Assembly: GCA_036346225.1 (NCBI GenBank)
Contig: JARFIW010000663.1
Coordinates: 2,170,001-2,234,000, forward strand
Direction: 5' to 3'
Source: Platerodrilus igneus
Lineage: Eukaryota; Arthropoda; Insecta; Coleoptera; Lycidae
DNA length: 64,000 bases
Shown here: positions 1 to 11,144 of the stretch, piece by piece
Position numbering within the stretch: position 1 is the first letter of the stretch
Layout of the letters: the number at the start of each line of letters is the position of its first letter
Position numbers and translations under genes: made by a program
The notes under the pieces: model-generated
Databases searched by the model: none
The model's input: the letters and a program-made list of their open reading frames with translations, nothing else
Told to the model about the DNA's origin: nothing

Positions 1-498
1 AAAGTATGCGATTTCGAAATGGAAAAAACTACGTATGCCGCACACTTAAGGAGCAACAAACATAAAAATGCATCAGTTACCGCTACTAACGACGATGGTG
101 TAGAAATGGTTAGTACAGCGTTTAACAACCGTATGGCTAGCTATCGCATAAAGAACGCCAGTGTCGACGATGGAGTGTCCGAGTTTCTTTGGAAGCAGAA
201 AGAGCGATTTATTCGATTAATAAATGAAAAAAGAATACAACATACAGCAATAAAAGTCTATTGCGAACTCTACGGCGTTTACACCAAAATGGCTGCGGCA
301 GAGGGTGTAGAGGACGTGAAATCCTTTAACACAAAAAATGTGGTTATAACGTCTTCTAGTAATCTGGAAAATATGTACGAGGTCTTAAGCGAAACCATGC
401 GAACAAAATCAGAGGAATTTGAAACATGCGGGTCCGGTTGGTCTTTGGAAAAGGTGCTCTATTTAGAAATAAATATTAATAAGTATAAGCTGATATGA
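1..498 (+). pseudogene. Fragment of C2H2-finger/family B DNA polymerase-associated protein, open at the left edge
   Basis: The reading frame is open from base 1, so the fragment continues beyond the window; the ATG at 19 is internal. The first ~25 residues look like a decayed C2H2 finger: Cys at base 7, HLRSNKH near bases 43-63, and the second Cys replaced by Glu. After it come blocks such as VYCELYGVY, VKSFNTKN, a degenerate Gly-Ser-Gly-Trp and NINKYK. From memory these blocks precede the protein-primed family B DNA polymerase part of a large protein repeated in many insect genomes and found with selfish or virus-like elements. The frame stops at 496-498, just where family members continue, and nothing polymerase-like follows. 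It is probably a dead 5' piece. The family link is recognition by eye; the function of this N-terminal region is unknown to me. Confidence 0.5.
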
Positions 499-654
499 GT
501 TCTAGGTTAAGAATAAAAAATTGTGAATATGTATTTAGAAATGTGGTTTACAAATTTAAACTGTATTAGTAAAAATTGTTTGTAATAAAAAGTTTTAAGA
601 ATTGTTTTTAGATTTTCTTTTAGGTATGAGCTGCAGGAAAGTTATAATTTAGAG

Positions 655-1425
655 GGTGTGTGTAAAGTGGTAAGGGGTGGTTCGATTTTAAATCTATTTA
701 GAAATTCGGATTGTGCATAAAATTCTAGACTAACAAGATGTGCTACATGTATAAAAAATTTATAAGGACAGTCAGAAATCGCTACCAGCAAAAAATCTTA
801 AAATTGGAGTAGCTCTCTGGGGGATGGTGCTATGTGAAAAATTTAAACAGATTTGTGTAGCTGAGAAAATTCTAATATTAAATGATACCAAACAAAGTAC
901 ATTTATCTCGAAAGATAAGCTAAACAAGATAGAAAGTATGGTGTAACATTAAAAACGAGTAGTGGTACGGTCGCAGTATGCTCGTTGGAAGGTATGTGTG
1001 TAACTTTGTAAAGGGTAGTCCGATTTTAAATCTGTTTGAAGATTCGAATTCTGCGTAAAATTTTAGACTAATTTAATGTATCGCATGACTAAAAAAATGT
1101 TTAAGGACGGTCGGAAATCGCAACAGGTAAGAAATCTTAAAATCAGGGTAGCTCTCTGGGGGATGATGCAATCTGAAAAATTCTTAGCGATTCGGGTAGC
1201 TGAGAAAAATCTAATGTTAATTAATACCAAACAAGATAGGTTTATCTCGAAAGATGCATTGGTTAGACGAAGAAAACTATTTTGGTTCAGAATGTTCGGT
1301 AAAAAAAATCTTAAAATGAGGGTAGCTGCCTGGGGGGTGATGCAATCTAAAAAATTCTTACAGATTCGGGTAGCTGAGAAAAATCTAATATTAATTGATA
1401 CCAAACAATGTACATTTATCTCGTG
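655..1425. repeat. Degenerate tandem repeat, two full units and one partial
   Basis: The block with GATTTTAAATCT and CTCTCTGGGGGATG occurs near 683-830 and again near 1021-1165, a spacing of about 338 bp. A third partial copy (GGGTAGCTGCCTGGGGGG onward) lies at ~1319-1425, 174 bp after the second. Units differ by substitutions and small indels. The overlapping small open frames on both strands follow from the repeat. Family unknown. Confidence 0.65.
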
Positions 1426-2334
1426 GGTGGAAGTGTGGAAAAAGATTTATCTCGCGGGTGGAAAGAATGCGGGTGTGATGCAATCAAAATGTTTGGGGGG
1501 TGTCCGAGCAAGGCGGAGAGCAAGGCGGAGCAAGGCGAAGATTCATCTCCCTCATTTCCTCCTTATGGGAATTTACATGTAAATTTGGTCCAGATGTGTG
1601 GGGAAATGAGGATGCTGGGGAAAATGAGGTCACAGAAAGCCTGTATTTACCCTACTTACGCTCAAATCAGTTAGTCGCTGGTTATCTGTTGAGGTTCGAT
1701 GATGTCTTTCCCTAATTCCAATACAGCTAATTTGAGTAATGCAATGCGTGTGCGTTTTATTTATATATTTTTACAATGAAATTGTTGTAATATTAATCAA
1801 TGGTTTGTATATTTATCGTTCTTGAAAACCCTGTCTAATTTTTTCGTTTTCTTTCAGCACAATTAAATTGAAGTATGTAAAATAATTTTCAGTAATGAAA
1901 CATTGCAGTAATTTTAAGTTAAGAAGCTCATTTAAAATATGTTGAGTTAAATAATTTCTAACATAACCTCCATTAAAGAAAACTTATAAACGTTGCAGAT
2001 AATAATGTAAAATAGTTCCCAACCAGAAGGCATATTCAAATTACGTTTCAAGCGTAAAAGATGTGGTTTATCGTATAATGTTAATACGACAACAATTATG
2101 AAAGGCGTGTTGGAACAGTGACCTGGATAGAACAAAAAATTCCCTATCGAACATCGTTAAAGTAGAGTTCATTGGGTTTGTTTGACACTCGTCAGAACAT
2201 GCGTTCTACCTGTTTTACTGAGACCCGAATTTTATGCTTTTCAAGGTTTGTTACATGCCACACGAAGAAAACAGACGGTGAGTGTTGCAATAAGAATACC
2301 TTTTTGTTGTCCAAGACAGACGATTTTATTTTAG
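1426..2334. other. No recognised gene
   Basis: AT-rich sequence. A short G-rich patch at ~1505-1541 contains three tandem copies of GCAAGGCG-type words. Open frames are short and not recognisable. Confidence 0.5.
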
Positions 2335-2928
2335 AATTTGTTATATTCCCGGCGGTAATGCATGAGAGTCACTACGTCAGTTGGTAAAAATGATAAATAA
2401 TTACAAAATGATGCGCAAAGGTATTACGTCATATAAATGTTCTAAATTACTACATCACAAGCAAAAAAACGATAAGGGTACTGACGTAACTGTAGGACTT
2501 CTTACAGCATTACGCTATTATAACGGCAGCTGGCGTCGTGGAGCATTTCGGACGTGGGTCATCCTTCTGCCCCGGTTGAATCCAAATTCAAACTTGTCTT
2601 CTTCTTCTGTAGCGGAACGGTAAAGGAACCGGTATGAGGAACGATAATTAGGTAAATAAAAGGAAACCTACATAACCTGAAAAAAAGAAGACAAGAGACG
2701 GCACAAAGATAAACCACTAGGCTCGACGTCTGGCTGGCTAGTCCTGACGTGTCGGAAATTCACCCCTTTCTTCCACACTCCGCGTCTGCGCAATCCCTTG
2801 CGCAAACGCAACTATTTCAGGGGACGGAAATACACGCACAGATCTTTCAAAATTATTGGCGCTAAATCACTTACAAATTAGGAACTTATAGAAATGTTTA
2901 CGGCCGATTTTCGGCACGTAACAAATTT
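2335..2928 (-). mobile_element. Solo LTR-like repeat, copy A
   Basis: Read on the minus strand, this copy starts TGTTACGTGCC at 2923 and ends near GAATATAAC at 2340 (584 bp). Both sides carry the direct repeat AATTT (2335-2339 and 2924-2928), which looks like a target-site duplication. It aligns along its whole length with copies at 8910, 30576 and 46704. The 5' end has the near-palindrome GTGCCGA-AAA-TCGGC. An internal splice-donor-like stretch (ACGTCAGTA) lies late in the unit. No internal coding region accompanies it, so solo LTR is the best reading. Superfamily not determined. Confidence 0.6.
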
Positions 2929-3429
2929 TTGTTTTGAATATGAAAGCTTCACTTTAATTAAGAGTAATTATTTAGAAACTCTATGTATTAAGTTTTATTA
3001 CTACATTCACATCTAGTAGACATCAACTAAATAATTAATTTGATCAATTATTGAACACAGAATTTGACGTATCGTAATTATTACAAGCTAAATAAACATT
3101 TGAATATTAATGTAAATCGAAGACAACAGATCTGATCTCTACGCTAATATCAAAAGCTATCAAAAAAATGTTAAAAAGTCTATAATTAATTAGAGGTGAT
3201 TTAGAAATTTAATTGTCATTTAAAATTGTAATGATGAACTTTCCATTGGAATAGATGTACAAATTTTCGTAATCTTTTTTACTTTTGTTGCTCTGAATAA
3301 CATGAAGTGGTTACGACAACGAATTGTCGATCACAATAGTAGATCCAAAAAGAAAAGGAAAACTTAAGACATTAAATCTAGTATATCAAATGTCATTATT
3401 AATTTCAATCATATTAACCGACCAAAAGG

Positions 3430-3465
3430 TATATAAAGATCCAGTCTCGTATAGCTGAGGACAGT
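3430..3465 (+). promoter_or_regulatory. TATA box and initiator of a possible host promoter
   Basis: TATATAAAG at 3430-3438 is followed 31 bp later by ACAGTAG at 3461, which resembles the arthropod initiator. The spacing fits a focused promoter, and a signal-peptide-like exon starts 20 bp downstream. Confidence 0.35.
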
Positions 3466-3480
3466 AGTATAGTTTGTATA

Positions 3481-3546
3481 ATGTTGATAAGATATCTAGG
3501 GACGCAAATAGTGATCCCCTTTGCCTTAATATTTACTTTTTTACAG
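3481..3546 (+). CDS. Possible first exon encoding a signal peptide (partial gene)
   Basis: From the ATG at 3481 the frame reads 22 residues with a basic start (MLIRYLG) and a hydrophobic core (IVIPFALIFTFLQ), the shape of a secretory signal. It ends exactly at CAG|GTACGAG, a plausible splice donor at 3546/3547, and reaches a stop five codons later if unspliced. A TATA box and initiator sit at the right distance upstream. Many small secreted insect proteins put a short signal-peptide exon first. I found no second exon in the next kilobases, so the gene product is unknown. It could equally be a chance frame in AT-rich DNA. Confidence 0.3.
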
Positions 3547-4078
3547 GTACGAGGTTAGATGTGCAACAGCTAAACTCTTGAGTCACGAAACGTTAATATG
3601 CTAAGTGGTTGTTACAGCATTCCGTGCAAACACGAAAGAAAACAGTAAGAGTAAAGAAATCGTTTACACCGAATACCGCAACAGAACGGGGATAGAATGG
3701 TAGAATTTAAGCTAGCTCAAAAACGTTGGAGAGGGGCGTGGTGAAATAGAAAGAATACATTGGAAACCTCTGTAAAAACTATATTGTTAACATAGAATCT
3801 TGAAAGACTATTCACAAAACAATAAAACAAATAAGTTGCGTGATCGTGATTGTAAACAAAGCGTCATAACATATAAAAATTGGTAAGCAAATATAACATC
3901 TTATAATCTAAATACCTACTTAATGGTTCACCTTAAATACATAGAAAAGAAAATAAGACATAAACTATACAGTACTTCAGGAAAAAAAATACATAAGTTA
4001 TCTATACATGCTGCATTGTGAAGTGCACCTCCTCAAGAAATAGTATAACCTTAAAATTAGACACCTTAGCTTAACTTA

Positions 4079-4405
4079 TGTTACGTGCCAAAAATTTGGC
4101 ACTAGACATTTTTAAATAAGTGCGGGAGTTTCGCGCCATAAATTTGAAAGACTTGTTGCGCGTATTTCAGTCACTTCAGGAGTGCGTTGCGCGAGACAAT
4201 CGCGCCGGCGTGCGGGAGAAAAGTGGGGAGTTTCCGCGAGACGCTGGAAGAAGGACTTTGCTTTTGAACATAAAGAAGAGCAGGGGTCGGGTATCGTATC
4301 GTATCTTTTTTATTATGTAGATTCCCTTTGCCTGCTTTTGATTATCGTTCCTTGTAAACCCGTTCCTTATCGTTCCCTACATAGAAAGAAGATACCAAAT
4401 TTAAT
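4079..4405 (+). mobile_element. LTR-like repeat, copy B, 3' truncated
   Basis: Starts TGTTACGTGCC and aligns with copy C (8910) to about 4405, where similarity stops. The terminal palindrome here is GTGCCAAA-AA-TTTGGCAC, so both arms have changed relative to the other copies and still pair. B and C share more bases with each other than with A, D or E, and both follow TTAACTT. Confidence 0.55.
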
Positions 4406-6170
4406 CAAATATTAACTACTTTTAAATTGATGCAAAAGTTCTTTTCGTTAATGTTTATACAAAAGACAAAAACAGTAAAACGGACTCTAACACAAACTTT
4501 GAATAATTAAATTTTAATTTGAAGGATAATTATTACATCGTCGCTTGTGCATTGTAAATGTGTTTGGTAACGTGGTATTGGTAATTTAATGGGTAATCAT
4601 GAGTAGCAGCAAATAAAATGTCTATACTCCACAGCAGCATAAAAGAATTGCGAAAGTAGAAAAACTGTACCTTAAACTAGTTGGCTTTGTATCATGTTGT
4701 TGGTGAAAAAAATGCGACTGCATTTCTTTATTAGCTGCATGCTGGAACCACCAACTTCACTTATACTAAGAAAGCACTTTTAGTAGCGCGACTTTACAAC
4801 ATGTATCTTTGGTAAGAGGATGTTGTATTCAATCTTTAATGGTCTCTTTCAAAGCACGGTCTTTATTTTATAAGGCCAGAATCATGTATGCAGAATTCCC
4901 ATACAACAGCTGCCGAAATACAAACTGTAACAGCTTGCCAACAAGCAGATAACGCAATTATCAAAGGATTTTTAGACAACGGAAAACAATCTTACTACTT
5001 TGTAACATCTTAACAGCTGCAGAATACCAGATAACAAGTTCATTTTAAGCAGATGTAGGCAGGTGGTAAGTGGTCTTATCTTTTAGAAGAAAGCTGAGCA
5101 TTTGCATGCAGCTTTTAATTAAAATGTAATCACTGCAGGTGCTAGGAAATATTGCAACTACTTTGTAATGTAAAGTTTCCTAACAGCTGTTTTATTTTAT
5201 AAGGCAAACTTTTACATAAAGTAATTACTTGAGAAATTTTATAAAATAACACTAATTCAAATGGCGGGAAATCCAGATTGTTGAGGAATTTTAGGGCGTT
5301 ATAAATATGAAAGCAGAAAAAATTACATGAAAGGTTTTGAACGTAACATGGTTTCTACTTTCCTTATTATTGTTTTCCCGTTAGAGATAAAATTTTAACA
5401 AAGTAGTGGCGTCTTGTTAATATCCGTAATATATACCTCCCTGATAGTCTCTTGAAATAATCGCGGGAGCTAGAGTCCCAAGTTAGTCCAGAAGATTCCA
5501 AAGGTCATTAATTAATACGGATTATTTTACAACTTTGTTGTGGCCTTAGTGAATGTAGAGGTGAGTTCGTATTTTCTTTATCAACCACCCGAGCTCAGTG
5601 ATTAGACTTATAAATTTTATACCATCTATGATCAAAATTATTATAACCACAGTCATTGACAAAGACCGTACCCCCGTCGAAATGGATTTTAATACAATGG
5701 AGGTCTCCAGACTACTTAAAATTACTTGCAATCGTTAAACAAATCAAATTGGAAAATATTTTGGCTATTTGTAACGTTTCGTTTTCTGTAACCCGCTGTC
5801 AATCACAAAAATATTAAGAAAATTAAGTTTTACAACTGAAAATTGTTTTTCTTTGTTTACATTAAAAGGTACTATTTCATTTAAATTTATCAGATTCGTC
5901 AATCTATAACCGACATAAGCTTTAAAAGACTTATTGTATTCGGATTTGCAAGGTAGGACCATTAAATTATTATGACAGTCGCTGGAATTTATAATATTTA
6001 AGGGTAAAGCTATTTCTAAACCTGGTCTTTATTATAAGGGATGCTAACTAAAATATAAAGGTAATTTATTATGGAATTCTTGCCTATAAGTTATACAAGT
6101 TGATGAAATTTAATTAATCAATTAATCTGTCTATAAGTTAACATTTCAAAATAATGTTACAACATCCGCC
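4406..6170. other. No recognised gene
   Basis: AT-rich with short open frames only. The word TTTTATTTTATAAGGC occurs near 4862 and again near 5190. A minus-strand frame at 5546-5731 is hydrophobic but matches no family I know. Confidence 0.5.
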
Positions 6171-8836
6171 ATGGAGGCCATTGAAGAGAAATCTTGTAGT
6201 GCAGAAATAACATCTGCCAGTAATGACAAAAATTGTTTTAATTGTAACTTTCGATGTGAATCACCATTAAAAGAACAGGAGAATAATAGTCTGCAAATGA
6301 TAATTAGCAATAATAATTATAGTTCGTGTTCAAGCAATGATAGCAATGGCACCTCTCATTATGGCGATCATAGTTTAATTACTTAGGAAGATTCGCCATT
6401 GTTATTGAATACCGGCAGAGCTGAGGAGGTAGTTAGTGGCTGGAGTTGGAGAGCATGAATCTACAGGGAGACCATAAAGAGTCAGAAAAAGAAAATATCC
6501 TCAAAATCGACAATGAAAGTTAGCACGTAATAAAAATACAGATTATTATAATTATAAATTCAAACGTAAATCACCAAAACAATTTATAGATTTTTCCTGC
6601 AAATACTCTAAATCATGCCAAGACACCATTCCTTTACAAATTCGCAAAGGTTTCTTCAACAAATTTCGGAGTTTGGGTAGTTACAATGCTCAAACTACTT
6701 TTCTAGGCGATCTTGTAAAAGAAACTGAAAGTAAAAACTGTACGAAGAGAAAAAAGTTTTTTAGAAAATATACCGTACAATCCTACAATGTTTGTCAAGA
6801 TATGTTTTGTAAAATCCTTAATATCTGTAATACTAGAATATCTACAACTATGGAAAAATACAGTTACTTAAACCTTTACTTGACCAAAGAGGAGCAAAAC
6901 AAGACGGGAATAACAAGTTGGCTGATGTTCATAAACAAGAAATCAAAACATTTATTGATTCTATCCCATTATACACTTCACACTACCGCCGAGAAAAAAC
7001 CACTGCAAAATTCTTTAAACCTGCAGTAACATTAGCTATGGTTTCTAAAGAATACAAAAATAAGTTATGTGAAAATGCTGTAAATTTTACCTATTTCAAA
7101 AAAGTGTTTTACACTAATTATAATATTGTAACGGACTACTACTACCGCGTTTCTCTAACTTAAAAACCAGTAATAACAAACGTCTTTATTACTCACTGTT
7201 CACAAGTCTAATTAACAGTATATGCCTTATTTATAGATGTTTGCAGTCCACTTAACAATGAAGTATTATCACACTAATGCTATTTACAAGCACTAATATC
7301 TTCTTAACTAACTTCTTTACCATAGGTCCATTAGCAACACTAACACAACTATTTATTTATTTTACACTTTGTCTATCTATGTATACTACAAGCTGCATGT
7401 ACATTAGACACAGCGTATAACATTTATGTATACTCTTGAACTTCCAAAAGCTCAAACTACTATTACTTTACAACGTTATGATTTATATTAGACATTCTAG
7501 TATAGACTGGCCCTTGCATTTTTTAGCGGTCTTATATATACTCAGATTTAAAGAGATGACTCATCTTCTGATAATTACGAGAAGCTTCCCGGTCCAGTGA
7601 GAATGAACAGTGCTGACGGCGTTTTGTGTGTTTGATTGCTAGAAGAATTCTAGAATCCTGGAGACTATGCAGACCCTACAACGATTGTGTGTTTGACGGG
7701 TTGCCTAATAGTAGCTCGCAACAATATAAAAGTAAAATTCTTAGCAAAGATACATGTAATGTGTGTGATCGATTACGTATTGATCTGAAAAGTGCAGAGT
7801 CAAAATCGAAGTGTGGAAAACATCCAAAGAACAACATAACTCTCGTCTTAGTGAAGCAGAAAAAGCAAGATCCCAAATGAGAACGGACTTGAATGCGGGT
7901 GAAAACCAAGATGATGAATGTTTTACCTTCGATATGCAGAAGACTCTTCCTTTGCCCAGAATTCAAACCAATATAATTTTTTACAAACGACAAATCTGGA
8001 TGTACAATTTAGGGATGCGCAGTGCAAAACATAATCAAAATACTTGGATTGAAGGACAAGCTGGGCGCCGTACGCTAAAAGTTGGTTCATGTTTATTAAA
8101 ACATATTATTAACAATATATCGAATGATGTCGAGCATTTAATCCTTTACTCCGATTCCTGTGGCAGTCAAAACAGTATATAAAAATTGCACTAAAAATTA
8201 AACCAAACTTAGAATCCATAACTTTCAAGTATCTAATCCCAGGTCATAGTTATTAACCAAATGATAAAGACTGGTGAGATTGAAAGGGCTCTCAAGTTCA
8301 ATCAAAGACTACATACTCCTGAGGACTACATCAATATTATGCGTGTATGCAAAAATAAGCACCCTTTAATAGTTTACCAAATAACAAGTGATGATTTTTA
8401 TTTGACTGAACTTCTTGAAAAATACTTTATAAACCGAAAGAAAACCATAAGCAATGACAAAGTTAACTGGCTAAAATCAAGGGAAATTAAAATCACAAAG
8501 GCCGAAACGTACCATATTTCGATGAAATGCGATTTTGGTTACCAAGACCACGCATGTATTGATATTGCACGTAAGATATCTAAACGCCGAAGCAAGATAC
8601 CCAAGTAAAGGATTATTAATTTGAGAATAATTATTTAAATAGGCTATCGCCTAACGAAAAGCATATTGCGGAGCCCAAATTACAAGATATTATTTCCATA
8701 ATGCATTTGATACCTGACGATGCTAGACACTTTTATGATAAGCTTGCAGGTTCGCTGACGTTGTAGATGATGTCGATGGTCTTGATATTATTTTAGATTT
8801 GGATTTGGAAGACGAGGAGATATGCGAGTATTAAAT
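6171..8836 (+). pseudogene. Decayed DUF7869-type transposon gene
   Basis: Several plus-strand frames line up in order with a large protein family abundant in insects that carries the SDxCxGQN motif (DUF7869-like, probably an RNase H-fold nuclease of a DNA transposon). Seen in order: an acidic N-terminus (6171-6386); Cys-rich block SCKYSKSCQD and RKGFFNKF (~6580-6670); KVFL-like CQDMFCKIL (~6800); SIPLYTSHYRREK (~6957-6995) in a shifted frame; DTCNVCDRL (~7762-7790); NIIFYKRQIWMYNLG (~7970-8015); LYSDSCGSQNS (~8143-8176), the motif with Arg changed to Ser; C-terminal IPDDARHFYDKL (~8710-8745); and an acidic tail ending at 8836. At least four frameshifts and an interruption at ~7164-7625 break it. 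It lies between two same-orientation LTR-like repeats (4079, 8910), which may be coincidence. The family name is from memory. Confidence 0.55.
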
Positions 8837-8904
8837 ATTTATTCTATTTTTTTGAATATCGAGTACTTTTATTAATTAGTTTTAAGAAATAAAACTTCTT
8901 TTTA

Positions 8905-9539
8905 ACTTGTGTTACGTGCCGAAAATCGGCACTAGACATTTTTAATTAAGTTTTGATATGTGAGAATTTCGCGCCATAAATTTAAAAGACTTGTTGCGCG
9001 TATTTCCGTCACTTCAGAAGTGCGTTGCGCGAGTTTCGCGTCAACGCGTGTGGGGGAAGAAGAAAGTGGGGAATTTCCGAAAGACGCGTAGGGACTTGCC
9101 TTCGAAACGCGAACAAGAGTAGTTGGTCTGGTATCTTACCGTATCTTTTTGGGTTATATAGGTCCCTTCTGCCCTTATCGTTCCTCAAACCCGTTCCTTA
9201 TCGTACCTCTACATAGGAAGAAAACCAAATTGGAATTTGGATGCAACCTGGCTCAAGATCCACGACCCGAGAGATATTGCCGAAGCCACGGGCGGCCATC
9301 ATGGAGTAATTCTGAAGAAAGCGGCCGGTATCATGGAGTGATTCCGAAGGAAGCTCTACATGTTCACGTAAGTATCCCTTAGGGGTCTTGTAAAATTTGT
9401 ATATTTTAAAAATGTGTTGCAATAATTTGCATATTGTGTGACGTCATCGAAATTTGAGCGTCGATTTTCACATTATGTAATGTCGTTACCAACTGTCTTT
9501 TGTGACGCGTGTACCGCGTCGACGGGATTATAATACTTG
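8905..9539 (+). mobile_element. Solo LTR-like repeat, copy C, with 5-bp target-site duplication
   Basis: The unit runs from TGTTACG at 8910 to ATTATAAT at 9534 (625 bp) and is flanked by ACTTG at 8905-8909 and 9535-9539. The 5' palindrome is GTGCCGA-AAA-TCGGCAC. A TATA-like GGTTATATAGG lies at ~9152 and a splice-donor-like CACGTAAGTA at ~9364. Size, TG start and short direct flanking repeat support a solo LTR. The 3' end is not a canonical CA, so the superfamily stays open. Confidence 0.62.
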
Positions 9540-11144
9540 ACCTATTTTAAAATACTTATTGTAATATTTTTCGGACCTATAGACCTTATTAATTTTAGCA
9601 AATACATAATTTTACTTTTGTTTTGTCCGTATTCTATTTTGTACTGCTGCCGTTGTCATTAATATGCAGAAAACAGCCAATTGACTTGGCCACTTTCTAC
9701 TTAACCTCTACCGAATTAAAATGTTAATGAACATCTTATTTTGTTCAAAACAGCCACATCAAAAACATAAATAACAATAAGACTAACAACAGTTCCTATA
9801 TCTAATTTCATACACAAATAGCCAATACCAATGTCTACGTATACAAAGTATAAAATTTAATAAATATATACGAATGGTGAAATAGCAACCTTTAATAGAA
9901 AAACGCTAATAACCACAATTCGACTTTGTATCAGTTTGGCTGTCTTCTGCTAAATGTGGTCCAATTGCAAAGAGACAGATAAATACTTAATAGTTTTAAC
10001 GAAAAGGATAGATAACAAACCCATTTTCAGTTCAAAACATTAACCAGGTAAAATAATCTCTGATGTATTTCACAGGAAAAGGTAACTGACCAAACATTCA
10101 TGGTCATATATTAATTAGATAAATAAGAACTCCAAGATAACCTCAAACAGAAAGATAAACACAAAATATTTATGATTTAACCTTAATGGTAGGGTAAGAT
10201 AATGTCTTAAGAAAAAATTTAAAAAAAAATAAAGTAAAAATTAATGTTGGTTGAGCGGCCTTACACTTGTCAAGGCATACCCCCCCTACAAATATAATAA
10301 CAGATATCGACACCCAAGGAAGAAGAGTGATCCTGTACGAACCTGAAAACAAGTTCACTTATGCTCTCACAAAAGGAGAAGTTCCGTGAAGCTATACTCG
10401 TTTATATAAACAGTATGAAGGATCAAATATATATGGGAAAGCAGTCCCTGTACCCTTGCTTCGATTATGAAGAAATCAGCCCCTACGCCAAGTGAAATAA
10501 CAAATTCCACTGCCAATGGCTTACGTAAATCAGCAGAAGACAATGGCGATACACGGGTAGATGGAAGTTCCCACCACCCATGGTCCAATGTCATAAGGCA
10601 ATAATCCTCTAATTATGCAACGAAAGAAAATAAAAGAAGCTAGAGAAAAGATAAAAAATAAAGAGAGAAGAGGAATGGTTCACACTGTGCAATAGCGATA
10701 GAAAAAAAGTTGGATGGAAAAGCACTACTCAACCAACCAAAATGTAGTCAACAGCCCGGTGTGGGGGAGTATCGCCTCGGGACTATAACAAGTCCAACAT
10801 AGAAAAAGTATGGTTGAAAACGGAAATGGAGGGATAAGAAGAAGAGTTTTAGGGGTAGTGCTTAGAGAATGTCCCCTATTAAAACAGGACCACCTACAAC
10901 GTTAATGATAAGCCCTACTCCAACAAGTCGATAATTAAAAATAACTAGGCTCAAAATGAGACTTGAACAAAACATCTTTCTGCCGATCGTATCCACTGTA
11001 ATAAGAAAATAAAATAAAGGTAACACAACCAATTTAAATATACTCACATGGTAGTTTCAAGAATAACTACTGCAGGCATATAAAAATAATTGTACAATAG
11101 ACAGTTAATCGAAGATAAAAGTGGGAATATATATACATATATTA
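9540..11144. other. No recognised gene; unusual segment 10160-11050
   Basis: AT-rich at both ends. The middle (about 10160-11050) is richer in GC and has three minus-strand frames of 60-75 residues, two hydrophobic. I tested it by eye against mitochondrial proteins and common transposon proteins and found no match. Confidence 0.45.

Noticed and set aside
10160..11050. GC-richer segment with hydrophobic minus-strand frames, suspected nuclear copy of mitochondrial DNA
   Set aside because: Reading with the invertebrate mitochondrial code still gives stops and no match to any mitochondrial protein I know.
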